From Candidatus Brocadia sp. (GTDB taxonomy: Bacteria > Planctomycetota > Brocadiia > Brocadiales > Brocadiaceae), in the NCBI GenBank assembly GCA_021646415.1, contig SOEU01000001.1, positions 1 through 64,000 of the forward strand: 64,000 bases of DNA, read 5' to 3'. The notes under the pieces were generated by a model, which searched no databases, had not been told where the DNA came from, and saw nothing but the letters and a program-made list of their open reading frames with translations. Below are positions 17,111 through 27,300 of this stretch, piece after piece. The first letter of the stretch is position 1. Each line of letters opens with the position of its first letter. The translations under genes were made by a program, and so were the position numbers.

Positions 17111-19120
17111 TTAATCTGTTGTCTGCGGCAAGGTTATTTCAATCAGGAAAACCGCATATGGCTGCAAGGTTATTACTTCCTGATATGAGCCATTGATTAT
17201 ATTAATCTGCTTCGTTTGTTTTGAACCTTCCAGGGAGATATTTGGATCGTTGTTTATCTTATCAATCCACGTCGAAGCAGTAATTGTCTGACCTGACAGA
17301 CTGGTATGATCACCGGAGAAATAGAGGTCATCGTAGGTGTTGTGATACACGTTATTGGAGTCTATGACGTCCTGTTCAAATACATTGCAATCCGGTGGAT
17401 AACTTCCCAGACCCATGACCTGAGCACAGGTTGGTTCTAACGAGGCGCTAATACAGTCTTTAAAAAGAGACTCCCGGTCTATTTTAAAACAGTTGCCGAG
17501 TTGTTTTGTAATTATTGCTATCTGGCTTTCGGTATATCCCTTGTATTTTAAGTAATAAACGGCTTCCAGAAAGGCCTTTTTCTGAGACTCTCTCTCTGCT
17601 TGCATAACCAACTTATCTATTATTCCATTCTTACCGCAGGGAGAATCTGTTTGTACTTCTTCTGTTTTCTTGTTATATCTGCAGGAGTTTGCATGATCCT
17701 TATCTATGAGGTACGTTGTCATGGTTGCGTCCCCTGAGAAAGGGATGTTTTTAAGATTCAAAGTTATCTCCCTCGGGTTTTTTCTATATTTTAAGGCGCT
17801 TGGGTAGACTTCCGGAGGAAACACATTTTTGAGCATTGCTGCGGTAGGAATATAGTTAGAAATCAGAATTCGTATTGTGCGATTATCTTGTGTTTGAGAG
17901 GCAATTGCTGCAAGAAAATTATCATCATTAACATCTGCTTTCAGTCTATTGGTGATTTCATTTTCTGGTTCACCTTGTAAAATAGCAAGTGCCTTAAATG
18001 CGTTATAAACCGATTTGATGACACCTTCATTGCTCATTGTACCTGTACTGCCGGAAAATAATGGATTATGTTCAAAATCAACGAAATTAAAGAAGGCTTG
18101 TTTATCAATACCAGTATCAAGCATATTATAAATGGCATACACTGCGTATGCACTATTCCGTTCTGTGGTATGGTCTTCTAAATCATTGAGATTTGCGTCA
18201 TAGTTCCACTCATCAATAATAAGGGGTGTGTTTTCATCATAGCCATACTGTTTCAGCCATTGTTTAATAGTACTTGCTATTTCTCTATATTCTGATTTTG
18301 TCCCCCAGAAATTATTCCATCCCACATACATATGCCAGGTTATAAAATCGATGGGCAGGTTATTTGTGGCTGCATATTTTATAAACTCCTCAATTACCCC
18401 TTTATCCCAGATAGAACCGCCAGGGCCTCCTATTTTTACATGAGGGTCTGCTGCAAGAGCCCCTTTAACGCTGTATTTATATAAGGTAAAGTACTCTTCC
18501 TGACTTCCGAACCAGAAATCAGTATTAGAAAAGAGATATCCCTGGTCTGGTTCATTCCATATTTCATACCACAAATCCAGGCCTAATTTATATTTATAAT
18601 AACTCACGATACCCTTAACATGTTCTGCCCAGGCATCGTAATCTGTCGGTGGTGTTGCTCCCCAATTCGGTCCACAGACATATTCCCCACACCTGTTTTT
18701 TACACATCTTTTACTCAGCCATTTAGGCATACCATAAATAGTTAAGATAAGATCCACGCCCTCTTTCTCATATGATAACGTTGCGCTATCAAAATCATGG
18801 AGGTAATCCAGATATTTCTCAATATTATTGGACAGATCGGAAACATGATATCTCAGGTTCAATCCCGTTCGATAGATACTCCCTTCATTTTCAATATCGT
18901 CTTCGTATTTTTTTCGGAAATAAAATTTATAAAAATCATTCCCCCATTGAGAAAGTTCTACTCCCACAGCTGCGATACCTGGCATTTGACCGAGATTCTG
19001 GGAAACGTCCGCGGTTATTTCTGCGGTGCTTGACGCCTCTCCTGTTTTTGTACAGAGAAAAATCGTCGCTGGTATCAGAATAGCTGTTATTCCTATGGCT
19101 AAGGATAATATTTTTTTCAT
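17111..19120 (-). CDS. GH39-like glycoside hydrolase, secreted
   Basis: The 669-residue protein has a signal peptide and a (beta/alpha)8-type core. WYEIWNEPDQGY carries the expected acid/base Glu, and PLIIDEWNYDANL about 110 residues later carries the expected nucleophile Glu; both follow the clan GH-A pattern of xylosidase-like GH39 enzymes. The C-terminal region includes an unusual helical insert with two cysteines (CRYNKKTEEVQTDSPCGKNG) and a closing beta domain ending in QPYAVFLIEI. Its ATG overlaps the stop of the polymerase gene by 4 bp (ATGA), so it is translated with it. It may trim or remodel the polymer made by this locus. Substrate unknown. Confidence 0.75.
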   Translation of the reverse strand: MKKILSLAIGITAILIPATIFLCTKTGEASSTAEITADVSQNLGQMPGIAAVGVELSQWGNDFYKFYFRKKYEDDIENEGSIYRTGLNLRYHVSDLSNNIEKYLDYLHDFDSATLSYEKEGVDLILTIYGMPKWLSKRCVKNRCGEYVCGPNWGATPPTDYDAWAEHVKGIVSYYKYKLGLDLWYEIWNEPDQGYLFSNTDFWFGSQEEYFTLYKYSVKGALAADPHVKIGGPGGSIWDKGVIEEFIKYAATNNLPIDFITWHMYVGWNNFWGTKSEYREIASTIKQWLKQYGYDENTPLIIDEWNYDANLNDLEDHTTERNSAYAVYAIYNMLDTGIDKQAFFNFVDFEHNPLFSGSTGTMSNEGVIKSVYNAFKALAILQGEPENEITNRLKADVNDDNFLAAIASQTQDNRTIRILISNYIPTAAMLKNVFPPEVYPSALKYRKNPREITLNLKNIPFSGDATMTTYLIDKDHANSCRYNKKTEEVQTDSPCGKNGIIDKLVMQAERESQKKAFLEAVYYLKYKGYTESQIAIITKQLGNCFKIDRESLFKDCISASLEPTCAQVMGLGSYPPDCNVFEQDVIDSNNVYHNTYDDLYFSGDHTSLSGQTITASTWIDKINNDPNISLEGSKQTKQINIINGSYQEVITLQPYAVFLIEITLPQTTD

Positions 19121-20598
19121 GTCAATACTATATCAGGTCTCTGGAATTTCTTTCTGACGATTATTACATAAGCATTGACAATGCCCATGTATAACCAGGT
19201 AAATCTTTCGTAGAAAAACGGGTGAAATTGTATGGTGACCATATAGGCAATAAAACCTGAGAATAATCCACGGTTTATCCAGGTATTTGTGAGCGATTTA
19301 TCCGTCAGGTTGACCTTGATAAGATTGTAGAATGTATACGATAATAATACAATATAAAAAAATAAACCAAATATGCCTACAGCATCTGCAGCTTCAATAA
19401 AGGCATTGTGAACAGCCCAGTGTAAGTAATGTGAGGTATATCTATAGACATCGCCTACCCCTACGCCAATAAAAGGATGTCTGTGTATGAATCCGTGAAT
19501 CCCTTCTCTGGCCAACTGTAACCTGATTCTGTATTCCCCCCAATGATAATCTGCGGAGATTGCCCTGAAAATATCATCCAGAAAACCCATAAGATAAATG
19601 GCGCTGCCTGCTATCAAAGCATAAAAAAAACCATGTATTATGAATTTTGGCCATCTCATAGCGATCGAAAAGATCAATCCGATGAAGAGGGAGAGAAATC
19701 CGTCTTTGGAAAAGGTCAGTAAGAGTGCGGTTGTCATGAGCAAAAAAGAAGAAATAAGCGTTAACCGTTTTTTCAGAGCGAAAGGCCCGTTATAAATGAA
19801 GTAATTAAAGACGATAAGAATTGAAGTATTGAGAAAAAAGGTAAAGGGCTTATATGTTCCAAAAAAGGCCGGGATTCTCAGAAAAGGTCCTTGAGAGGTC
19901 ATTTCAAACATCAGTGAAAGATTTTTTTTGTCAACAGGGCCAATAAAAAGCAACCCCGTTGTTTTAAAGAGTATTCCTTGCCCAATCCCGATCAGAGAAG
20001 AAATACAGGTGAGAACTATAATGCATTTTAATGCAAAAACAAATAGCTCTCTGCTGTGAATGCAGTTTAAGAGCAGGAACAGAATGAGGATGAATTTTAC
20101 CAACGTAGGGGCATATATGACAAAAGGAACAATTCTGGCATTCATGAATGAAACAAGCGCTGAGGCAACAAAGGCGATATTGAAAATATCCAGAAGTGAT
20201 ATACAAAGCCTTTTGTCTTTCACGGCGGATTGGAAAAACAGTGCGAATAAAGAGACCATCATTACGAACTCGGTCAGGTCTATTTTGACGAGGGTAGTCA
20301 AACTGGTAATATGCATACCACCAAAGAAAAGCGTGATAAATACCTTTTCCGTATGCCGCTTCGTCAGGAGAATGAACTTCTTTATAAAAGGCAAAAAAAG
20401 GGAAAAGAAAAAAAGCAGGGAGGAGATTTCGTACGGGTAAAGTTTAAAAATGCTGGTACCCTCTATTGAGATATCAAGCATTTTTGCAAGAAGATTTGCC
20501 AACAGAGGGTCCAAAACTAAAAATGCACCAGCGAATACCCCCCACAATACCGGGAAGAAGAGGATACTGCGGGAAAGGGGAAGTGCAGAAACTCTCAT
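19117..20598 (-). CDS. O-antigen ligase/polymerase (Wzy_C family)
   Basis: This is a polytopic membrane protein of 493 residues with about 10-12 hydrophobic segments. The Wzy_C signature is present: HPFIGVGVGDVYRY, then HWAVHNAFIEAADAVGIFG, in the large periplasmic loop toward the C-terminus. Proteins of this type either polymerise undecaprenyl-linked repeat units (Wzy) or ligate glycan to lipid A or protein (WaaL/PglL); sequence alone does not separate these. A Wzz-type partner downstream favours the polymerase reading. It sits between two GH39-like genes with a 3-bp gap on one side and a 4-bp overlap on the other. Confidence 0.8.
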   Translation of the reverse strand: MRVSALPLSRSILFFPVLWGVFAGAFLVLDPLLANLLAKMLDISIEGTSIFKLYPYEISSLLFFFSLFLPFIKKFILLTKRHTEKVFITLFFGGMHITSLTTLVKIDLTEFVMMVSLFALFFQSAVKDKRLCISLLDIFNIAFVASALVSFMNARIVPFVIYAPTLVKFILILFLLLNCIHSRELFVFALKCIIVLTCISSLIGIGQGILFKTTGLLFIGPVDKKNLSLMFEMTSQGPFLRIPAFFGTYKPFTFFLNTSILIVFNYFIYNGPFALKKRLTLISSFLLMTTALLLTFSKDGFLSLFIGLIFSIAMRWPKFIIHGFFYALIAGSAIYLMGFLDDIFRAISADYHWGEYRIRLQLAREGIHGFIHRHPFIGVGVGDVYRYTSHYLHWAVHNAFIEAADAVGIFGLFFYIVLLSYTFYNLIKVNLTDKSLTNTWINRGLFSGFIAYMVTIQFHPFFYERFTWLYMGIVNAYVIIVRKKFQRPDIVLT

Positions 20599-20601
20599 TT
20601 T

Positions 20602-22833
20602 CTATTTTTTGCCGAGAATAATCAGACACACCGAATTGGGCTCCATACTTATGTTGAGTGTCGCTGTATCTTTTGTTACATTAACGGCTGTTGTCTCCTT
20701 CGATCCCTCCAGAGATATTTCTTTCCATTCGTTGATTTCGTCAATCTGCTCCCGGAGGTAATTTTGTCTAATTGTTTTCAATTTCCTAAACCCCAATGCT
20801 ATATCTTTTTTTTGAAAACCTTTTTTTGTGAGCTGATCGAAAAGTTCTTTCAAATTCCCTTTGTTTTTAGCAGTTCGAATTTTTTCCCTGAGAATTTCTA
20901 AGTGTTTTGTGCTGTAACCTTTCGATAAAAGGAAATCTTCCAGGCTTTTTTGGGCATATTTATTGGCATCGGCATTTGCCTGCCACACAGCCTTATCGAC
21001 CATTCCACCGATGCCGCACAGCGTGTCTGTGGAAGAAGGCTCGGTTTTTTTGTTCAGTTTGCAGGCATTACTATTATTGCTGTCAATGGTGTATACGATT
21101 GCCTGGGCAGATGGTGAAAACGAAAGGTTGGCGAAATCAATCTTCAGTGATTTATTGGAAGAGGTTCTTTTTAGCGTATCTGAAAGCTCAGAAGCAATTA
21201 TCTTTGTTTGAGGGTATTTTGCATTTGATGAAACTTCACCAAGATATGTTAAAATCCTCTCCATGGATGGTTTTTTTTGTAAATGAGAATATATATTGGC
21301 AAGGAATTCAACTACTTCTATTTTTTGATCATCTTTTACCCGGGCAATAAACTGATCTTTACAGGAAAGCAAGGTGTCTTTTCTCTTACTCTTCTTTCCT
21401 TCCTGGATGCATTCCTTCAGCCAGTTGATTTCTTCAGGAGAAAATCCTGATTTTTCCAGGAGCAACTTCGTAACAGAGGAGCGTAATCTTGCTTGTCTTG
21501 GGGAGAAATTGCTTAAGAGTACATAAATGCCATCATCTTTCATTGTGGAGATTGCTACAATGTCATCCGCAGAAGATTCTACACGTAACAGCTCAGGGAT
21601 CTTCTCACCGTCTGGTTTTGTAGCCATAGTTAAAGCCTTAAACGAGTTATACACCGGTTTGATTATGCCATGTTTGGTAAACAGTGGCCAATCACCGATA
21701 AATTCTGCATTCCGCCTCTCTTTCCGGCGGCTATTTTCATGCGCGTCAACCTGGATATCAAAATCATGTCCATGCCAGTCAACACCGCCCTCCCACATAT
21801 GGAAAAGTGCGGTTATGGCTTCAGAAGCAGTTTCTTCCGTATCAAGATAATCGTCAGGATAAGGCCATCCGGCCCAATAAGCCCAATCAGAAATATAGAT
21901 CCTGACATTATCAAGGTTCTTTTCCTTTAACCACTGGGAAACCGTTTTGCCGTCGCTTACAAGCTGGCGCGAATTGTGGGTGAAAGAATGCCAATTGATA
22001 AAATCCAGCGGGACATTATTTTTTGAGACATATTCGATGAAACTTTTGAGAAGAGGATCCCCTTTCGGGTTTTTCCAGCCGCCTTCCTTTTTTGCTAAGT
22101 CGCCGATGGCGGGGGTAATGCCTTCAAAATCAGCACCTTCCTTTTTAGCCATTAAACTCCAGGGGCCGAGGCCGCCAACCTTTATCTCGCTGCTCACGTT
22201 TTTTGCAGATCTTGCAGCGGCTTCATAATATTGAAAGAGGCTTTCCTCCGTTCCCATCCAGAGCCAGTTTGGTTCGTGACCTACAAAAAACCCCAGCTTT
22301 TTTACTCCAAGTTCGTTTCGTAAGAAACTGAGCGCAAAACCCACCACCTCCCCCCAGAGTTTGAAATCTCGCGGAGGTGATAATTGCTCGATTGTCCACC
22401 AGCTTTCATGGGTAAATGCCGGCCTTTTGTCTCCTTGTCTTAAGGAAAGCCAGGCAGGTATCGTGAAGGGATCGAAACCTACGATTAATTCTGCATCCGC
22501 CTCTTTTGCCTTTTGGACAACGAGATAGGGTATACCTGATGGGTGAAAGAACTCGTTCTTGAATTTCTGCTTATAATCCTCAAGGCTCTTGGTCTTCGGC
22601 AGGAAGAGGTCGAAGGTAAATTGTATCGCCTTTGGATGATTGTCTTTAAAGAAACGTTCTATATTATGCCGGTTGTTTGCCTTAACAATCCATATGCTGC
22701 TGCTGAAGAGGTCAGGAACCGGTCCCAATCCCTTTGCGGCATCCACTTTCATTTCTATCGTTTCTGAAAAAATATAGAATGGTTTTACTATCAGGACGAT
22801 CAGAATGGTTAATAAAGATAAAAATATCTTCAT
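20602..22833 (-). CDS. GH39-like protein with altered active site
   Basis: This paralogue of the 17111-19120 protein shares the architecture: signal peptide, barrel, two-cysteine helical insert (CKLNKKTEPSSTDTLCGIGG) and the ending SLEGSKETTAVNVTKDTATL. The acid/base segment is GFFVGHEPNWLWMG, in which the Asn of NEP is His. The position of the nucleophile reads IYISDWAYW, Asp in place of Glu. These changes make ordinary retaining-glycosidase activity doubtful; it may bind rather than cleave, or use a different mechanism. A strong AAAAGGAGG precedes its ATG, and it overlaps the GT2 stop by 4 bp. Confidence 0.7.
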   Translation of the reverse strand: MKIFLSLLTILIVLIVKPFYIFSETIEMKVDAAKGLGPVPDLFSSSIWIVKANNRHNIERFFKDNHPKAIQFTFDLFLPKTKSLEDYKQKFKNEFFHPSGIPYLVVQKAKEADAELIVGFDPFTIPAWLSLRQGDKRPAFTHESWWTIEQLSPPRDFKLWGEVVGFALSFLRNELGVKKLGFFVGHEPNWLWMGTEESLFQYYEAAARSAKNVSSEIKVGGLGPWSLMAKKEGADFEGITPAIGDLAKKEGGWKNPKGDPLLKSFIEYVSKNNVPLDFINWHSFTHNSRQLVSDGKTVSQWLKEKNLDNVRIYISDWAYWAGWPYPDDYLDTEETASEAITALFHMWEGGVDWHGHDFDIQVDAHENSRRKERRNAEFIGDWPLFTKHGIIKPVYNSFKALTMATKPDGEKIPELLRVESSADDIVAISTMKDDGIYVLLSNFSPRQARLRSSVTKLLLEKSGFSPEEINWLKECIQEGKKSKRKDTLLSCKDQFIARVKDDQKIEVVEFLANIYSHLQKKPSMERILTYLGEVSSNAKYPQTKIIASELSDTLKRTSSNKSLKIDFANLSFSPSAQAIVYTIDSNNSNACKLNKKTEPSSTDTLCGIGGMVDKAVWQANADANKYAQKSLEDFLLSKGYSTKHLEILREKIRTAKNKGNLKELFDQLTKKGFQKKDIALGFRKLKTIRQNYLREQIDEINEWKEISLEGSKETTAVNVTKDTATLNISMEPNSVCLIILGKK

Positions 22834-23633
22834 TGTGTCCTCCTTTTCAAGAGATCATGGTGTTTTCTATAAAACTTTGTATACGATTTAAAATGAGAAA
22901 AGAGCAATTGAATGCCTATCTTACTCAGGGGTTTCTTTCGCGTTATTCCGCTGACATAATGTTTAATGGTATAAGAGGGATAGTAGATTACCTTGTAACC
23001 GGCTTTCTTTACCCTTGCACAATAATCAGCATCTTCGAAACCATAGAACATGTTTTCGTCCAGAAGACCTATACGGTTAAATATATCTCTTCTGATGAGC
23101 TGAAAGGCGCCAATAACGTAGTCAACTTCCATAGGCTTATCGGAGTCATGAAGCAATACATGATGTGCTTTCATGAGCCTGCTATTTCTTATGAAACCAA
23201 GAAACGCCAGTCTTCTCAACACGATATCCCGGATAAGGGGAAATGTCCTCGATGCAGGATACGGTTGATTATTAAATGTTATCTGTTGTACACCCAGCAA
23301 GGCAATCTGAGGGGATGCGTCCATGTATTTTATAATATCAATAAAGTTTTTTGAAACGAATTCTGTATCAGCATCGAGGAGGAGAACATAACGTCCTGCA
23401 GAACGCCTGATAGACTGGTTCCGAGCTGGTGCGACGCCTGCATTTCTGGCATTTTCTATCAACAGGACATCTGGAAACCCTTTTTTTATCATATCGGCAG
23501 TTCCATCCTGAGAGGCATTGTCAACTACGATAATCTCGAATTGTACATCCTTTATCTTCTTGTAAATTGAAATGAGACACTTTTTGAGAAAGTCTCTGTT
23601 ATTATAGGTACAGATATTAATCGATAGATCCAT
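22830..23633 (-). CDS. Family 2 glycosyltransferase
   Basis: This is a GT-A fold enzyme of 267 residues: SINICTYNNRDFLKKCL at the N-terminus, IIVVDNASQDGTADMI, GVAPARNQSIRRSAG, and the nucleotide-sugar/metal motif LLLDADTEF. The acceptor-region motif FYGFEDADYCARVKKAGY is of the rhamnosyltransferase-like type. It has no transmembrane segment and should act at the cytoplasmic face on lipid-linked glycan. It is the first gene of a tightly packed minus-strand run that continues through the two GH39-like genes and the polymerase. Donor and acceptor are not predictable. Confidence 0.9.
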   Translation of the reverse strand: MDLSINICTYNNRDFLKKCLISIYKKIKDVQFEIIVVDNASQDGTADMIKKGFPDVLLIENARNAGVAPARNQSIRRSAGRYVLLLDADTEFVSKNFIDIIKYMDASPQIALLGVQQITFNNQPYPASRTFPLIRDIVLRRLAFLGFIRNSRLMKAHHVLLHDSDKPMEVDYVIGAFQLIRRDIFNRIGLLDENMFYGFEDADYCARVKKAGYKVIYYPSYTIKHYVSGITRKKPLSKIGIQLLFSHFKSYTKFYRKHHDLLKRRTQ

Positions 23634-23653
23634 AGATGCTGCATGAAAAATGA

Positions 23654-23824
23654 GCTAATATTGGCTTTACGCGAGATCAATTACCAAAACTCAAAGAACT
23701 CGTCAATTTCCTGAATAGACGAAAAAAATTCCTCAAGGTAAAGTCGACCATAGGTGAGGTATCAAATACTGGAACTCCCACAGGAGCAAAAGAAGTGAGA
23801 AAGTTCATGCGAAAGCGTTTTTGA
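23654..23824 (+). pseudogene. Orphan basic C-terminal fragment
   Basis: An open frame without a start codon begins after a TGA at 23651 and encodes about 56 residues rich in lysine and arginine: TRDQLPKLKELVNFLNRR, then STIGEVSNTGTPTGAKEVRK, ending KFMRKRF. Amino-acid use is protein-like, whereas the opposite-strand reading is not. I do not recognise the family. It is probably the 3' end of a gene lost at the left border of the defence island. Confidence 0.3.
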
Positions 23825-23882
23825 GCAATGATCTGATTGGCTAAATGGCGGAACGGGATCATGCAAACGGAATCAAAAAAAG

Positions 23883-23901
23883 ATACAACAATTTGTTGTA
23901 T
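23883..23901. promoter_or_regulatory. Operator-like palindrome
   Basis: ATACAACAA and TTGTTGTAT are perfect 9-bp arms around a single T. The short AT-rich dyad without loop is typical of a dimeric repressor site, not a terminator. The nearest intact gene is the GT2 (250 bp away, minus strand). The regulator is unknown. Confidence 0.3.
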
Positions 23902-23980
23902 AAAGGAGATTAATATTTATAAACCATTAACATTATACCTCTTGCTATAAAATTCTCAAGATGTTTTAACCGGTGATTCT

Positions 23981-24184
23981 TCAGGAACTTATTTGTAGTA
24001 CAACATTCTCCAATTCATCCGAATTAACAAATGGAACTTGTGCAATAGTTATATTGTCTTCTCCTTCCAGTTTAGCTGCAAGATGCCCCTTGCCTAATAG
24101 CCGCTCGGCACCTTTCTCTCCAAGTGCAATTTCAGAAGTTCCCTCGCTATCTACTTTGAGAATTAATCTGTTGCCTAGAATATT
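23981..24184 (-). pseudogene. FtsK/SpoIIIE-like ATPase, C-terminal remnant
   Basis: On the minus strand an open frame of about 67 codons, without its own start, reads LGNRLILKVDSEGTSEIALG, then EKGAERLLGKGHLAAKLEGE, and ends VPFVNSDELENVVLQISS before a TGA. The pattern RLxLxVDSxxxSxxxLGxxGAExLLGKG is that of the region after the RecA core in FtsK/SpoIIIE-type DNA pumps (compare GAExLLGxGDML in FtsK). A TAA precedes the fragment and no Walker motif is nearby, so only the tail survives. It lies against the SNF2 helicase and probably belonged to an earlier defence or mobile-element gene. Confidence 0.5.
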
Positions 24185-24325
24185 TTACCTTATATACCTG
24201 TCCATTTTTTGTGATACATTAGGCAACCGGGGAAAAGTACGTTGACAATATAAATACTTTTTCATAAAAGTCTTAGGCTTTAATTATTTTCTAAGATCAT
24301 TAGACACATTTATGTATACTGCAAA

Positions 24326-27300
24326 TTGATGCAAATAACACCTTATCACGCCAAATATTTTGCATATGAACTCACAAAACGCAGTTCGTCGGATAGCTTG
24401 CAAAAGCTGGCATCTTCTCTTTTAGATGCCCAGGTAGATTTAAATCCACATCAAGTAGAGGCAGCTTTGTTCGTCTTCCATTCCCCGCTTTCTAAGGGTG
24501 CTATACTGGCAGATGAAGTAGGGTTGGGAAAAACCATCGAGGCGGGTCTGGTTATCTCACAAAAATGGGCTGAAAGAAAAAGAAAAATATTGGTCATAGT
24601 ACCTTCAAGCTTACGTAAACAATGGAATCAGGAATTACTGGATAAATTTTTCCTTTCGTCACTCATATTGGAAACATCTTCTTTTAATCAGGAAATTAAA
24701 AAAGGGAATTTGAATCCCTTTGAACAGCATGAAATAATCATTTGCTCATACCATTTTGCCAGGGCAAAAGATGCCTATATCAGAAACATCAACTGGGACT
24801 TGGTGGTTATTGATGAAGCCCACCGTCTGAGAAACGTTTACAAACCGCAAAACAAGATTGCTAATGCCGTCAAAAATGCCGTAGCTCACGCTCCAAAAAT
24901 CCTCCTTACGGCAACACCGCTCCAAAATTCCCTCTTAGAACTTTACGGTCTGGTGAGTGTCATTGATGATTATACCTTTGGTGATTTAAAGAGTTTTAAG
25001 AGCCAGTTTTCCAGATTGGCCGATGAGAACGATTTTTACAGCCTGAAAGAACGATTGAAGCCTGTTTGTATAAGAACGCTACGCCGCCAGGTACTGGAAT
25101 ACGTTAAATACACGAATAGAATAGCAATAACACAGGAGTTTATTCCCTCTTTTGACGAACAAAAATTATATGATTTGGTTTCATTATATCTGCAAAGAGA
25201 AGACCTTTTTGCACTTCTTCCGGGTCAACGACAATTAATGACTCTGATTCTCAGAAAATTACTGGCATCATCTACCTTTGCAATATCGGGGACACTGGAA
25301 GCCCTGGCAAATAAGCTTGAAAATGTTGTGAAAAGGCAAAGACAATTAGACGAAGAGGTAGAAAAATCAATAGCACAGAATTTTGAAACCTTTGATGAAT
25401 TAAAGGATGAGTGGCTGGAAGACGAAGAAGCACCACAACCACTTTCCACTGAGCAGGAGAAGCAATATTCTCCTGAGGAAATCAAGAATATAAAAAAAGA
25501 GGTTCATGATCTCAGGGAATTTGAGCGGCTTGCAAAGTCTATTACCCGAAATTCAAAAGGTGAAGTCCTGCTGACGGCGCTCCAAAAAGGCTTTGCGGAA
25601 ACTGAGCGTCTGGGTGGTAACAAGAAGGCTATCATCTTCACAGAGTCAACAAGAACGCAGGAATACCTGAAAAACATTCTCGAAAATACAGAATTTAAGG
25701 GGAAGATCGTCCTATTCAACGGTTCTAGCAGCGATCCAAAATCACGTGAAATCTATTGGCAATGGCTGGAAAAGTATAAAGATACAGATACAATAACAGA
25801 CTCAAAGACAGCGAATTTGCGTGCTGCAATAGTTGATTACTTTAAAGATGAAGCGGTAGTTATGATAGCAACCGAAGCAGCCGCCGAAGGTATCAACCTG
25901 CAATTTTGCTCTTTGGTGGTAAATTACGACCTGCCATGGAATCCACAGCGTATCGAACAGAGAATTGGGAGATGCCACCGCTATGGACAAAAGTTTGACG
26001 TGGTTGTGGTGAATTTTTTAAACAAAAAACAATGCAGCAGACCAAAGGGTTTACCAGCTATTGGATGAGAAATTCAGGCTCTTTAGTGGTGTCTTTGGCG
26101 CAAGCGATGAAGTGTTGGGAAGCATCGAGTCGGGGGTTGATTTTGAAAAGCGCATTGCACAGATTTACCAAAATTGCAGGGCTCCGGAAGAGATACAGTC
26201 CTCATTTGACCGGCTACAAAAGGAATTAGAGGAACACATTGAAGATCGCCTGAAAACTGCCAGACAAAAGCTCCTGGAAAATTTTGATGAGGAAGTGCAT
26301 GAGAAATTAAAGGTAAGCCTGCGTGAAAGCAAAGAATACCTGACACGATACGAAAACTGGCTATGGCAGATTACCAAATACTATCTTGAACCTTATGCTG
26401 ATTTTGTAGCAGATGAGTATTCTTTCACCCTGCGGGAAAATCCATTCACAGAAGAAAAGATACATCCAGGCCCTTATAGACTTGGAAGGAGCATCGACGA
26501 TGTCAATATTTACAGGATCGGCCATCCTTTAGCACAGCGTATTATTGAACAATGCAAATCTTTTACGTGTGAAACAGCTCCAGATAGCCAAAACGGGCTT
26601 ATTTTCAATTATTCAGATACACCCGCAAAAATTTCCATACTTGAGCCACTTGTTGGGAAATCCGGTTTTTTATCAGTAATCAACTTAACTATTCATTCGT
26701 TTGAAACCGAAGATCATATCTTATTATGTGGAATTACTGGTGAAGGTACAGAATTGGATATTGAGCAATGCAAAAGGCTATTTTCCCTACCTGCTACAAT
26801 AAACTCTTTTCTGGAAAAGGAACCCACCCCTAACCCCTCCCCCCAGAAGGGGAATAAGATGGGAATATCTCAAGAAGGGGATGAACACACCCCTTGCCCC
26901 TCTCAAGAGGGGAATAAACACACCCCCAACACCCTCTCGAGAGGGGAGCATAAAAGTCCCCTCTTGGGAGGGGATTTAGGGGTGGGTAATACGGAAGGGG
27001 ATTCAAGGGTGGGTTCCCATGTCAAAAATCTTATAAATCAAATAACCCAGAGGCAGCAAGCAGAAATCCTGCAGATGAATGCTGAACGTAATACAGGTTT
27101 CTTCGATACCGAGATGGAAAAATTAGACAGGTGGGCAGAAGATGTAAAAAGCAGTATGGAAATTGAATTGAAAGAATTAGATAAAGAGATAAAATACCGT
27201 AAAACAGAAGCGAAAAAAATCCTGAATCTTGAAGAAAAGGTGCAGGCACACCGGCAGATCAAAGAAATGGAAAAGAAACGGAATACCATGCGTTTGAATT

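Noticed and set aside
22734-23354. 206-residue plus-strand open frame
   Set aside because: It lies antisense to the GT2 gene, and its product has no recognisable motif. The minus strand has a convincing glycosyltransferase.
23677-23862. 61-residue minus-strand open frame
   Set aside because: The plus-strand reading of the same bases is more protein-like (charged, balanced), and the minus-strand one has no ribosome-binding site or motif.
23973-24245. 90-residue plus-strand open frame
   Set aside because: The opposite strand encodes a recognisable FtsK-like fragment over the same bases, and the plus-strand product is serine/leucine-rich without family features.
26026-26038. Programmed ribosomal frameshift in the SNF2 gene
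   Set aside because: The A-run looks slippery, but the required shift is +1 and the zero-frame phase (AAC AAA AAA CAA) does not match the X XXY YYZ arrangement for -1 shifting; a simple indel is more likely.
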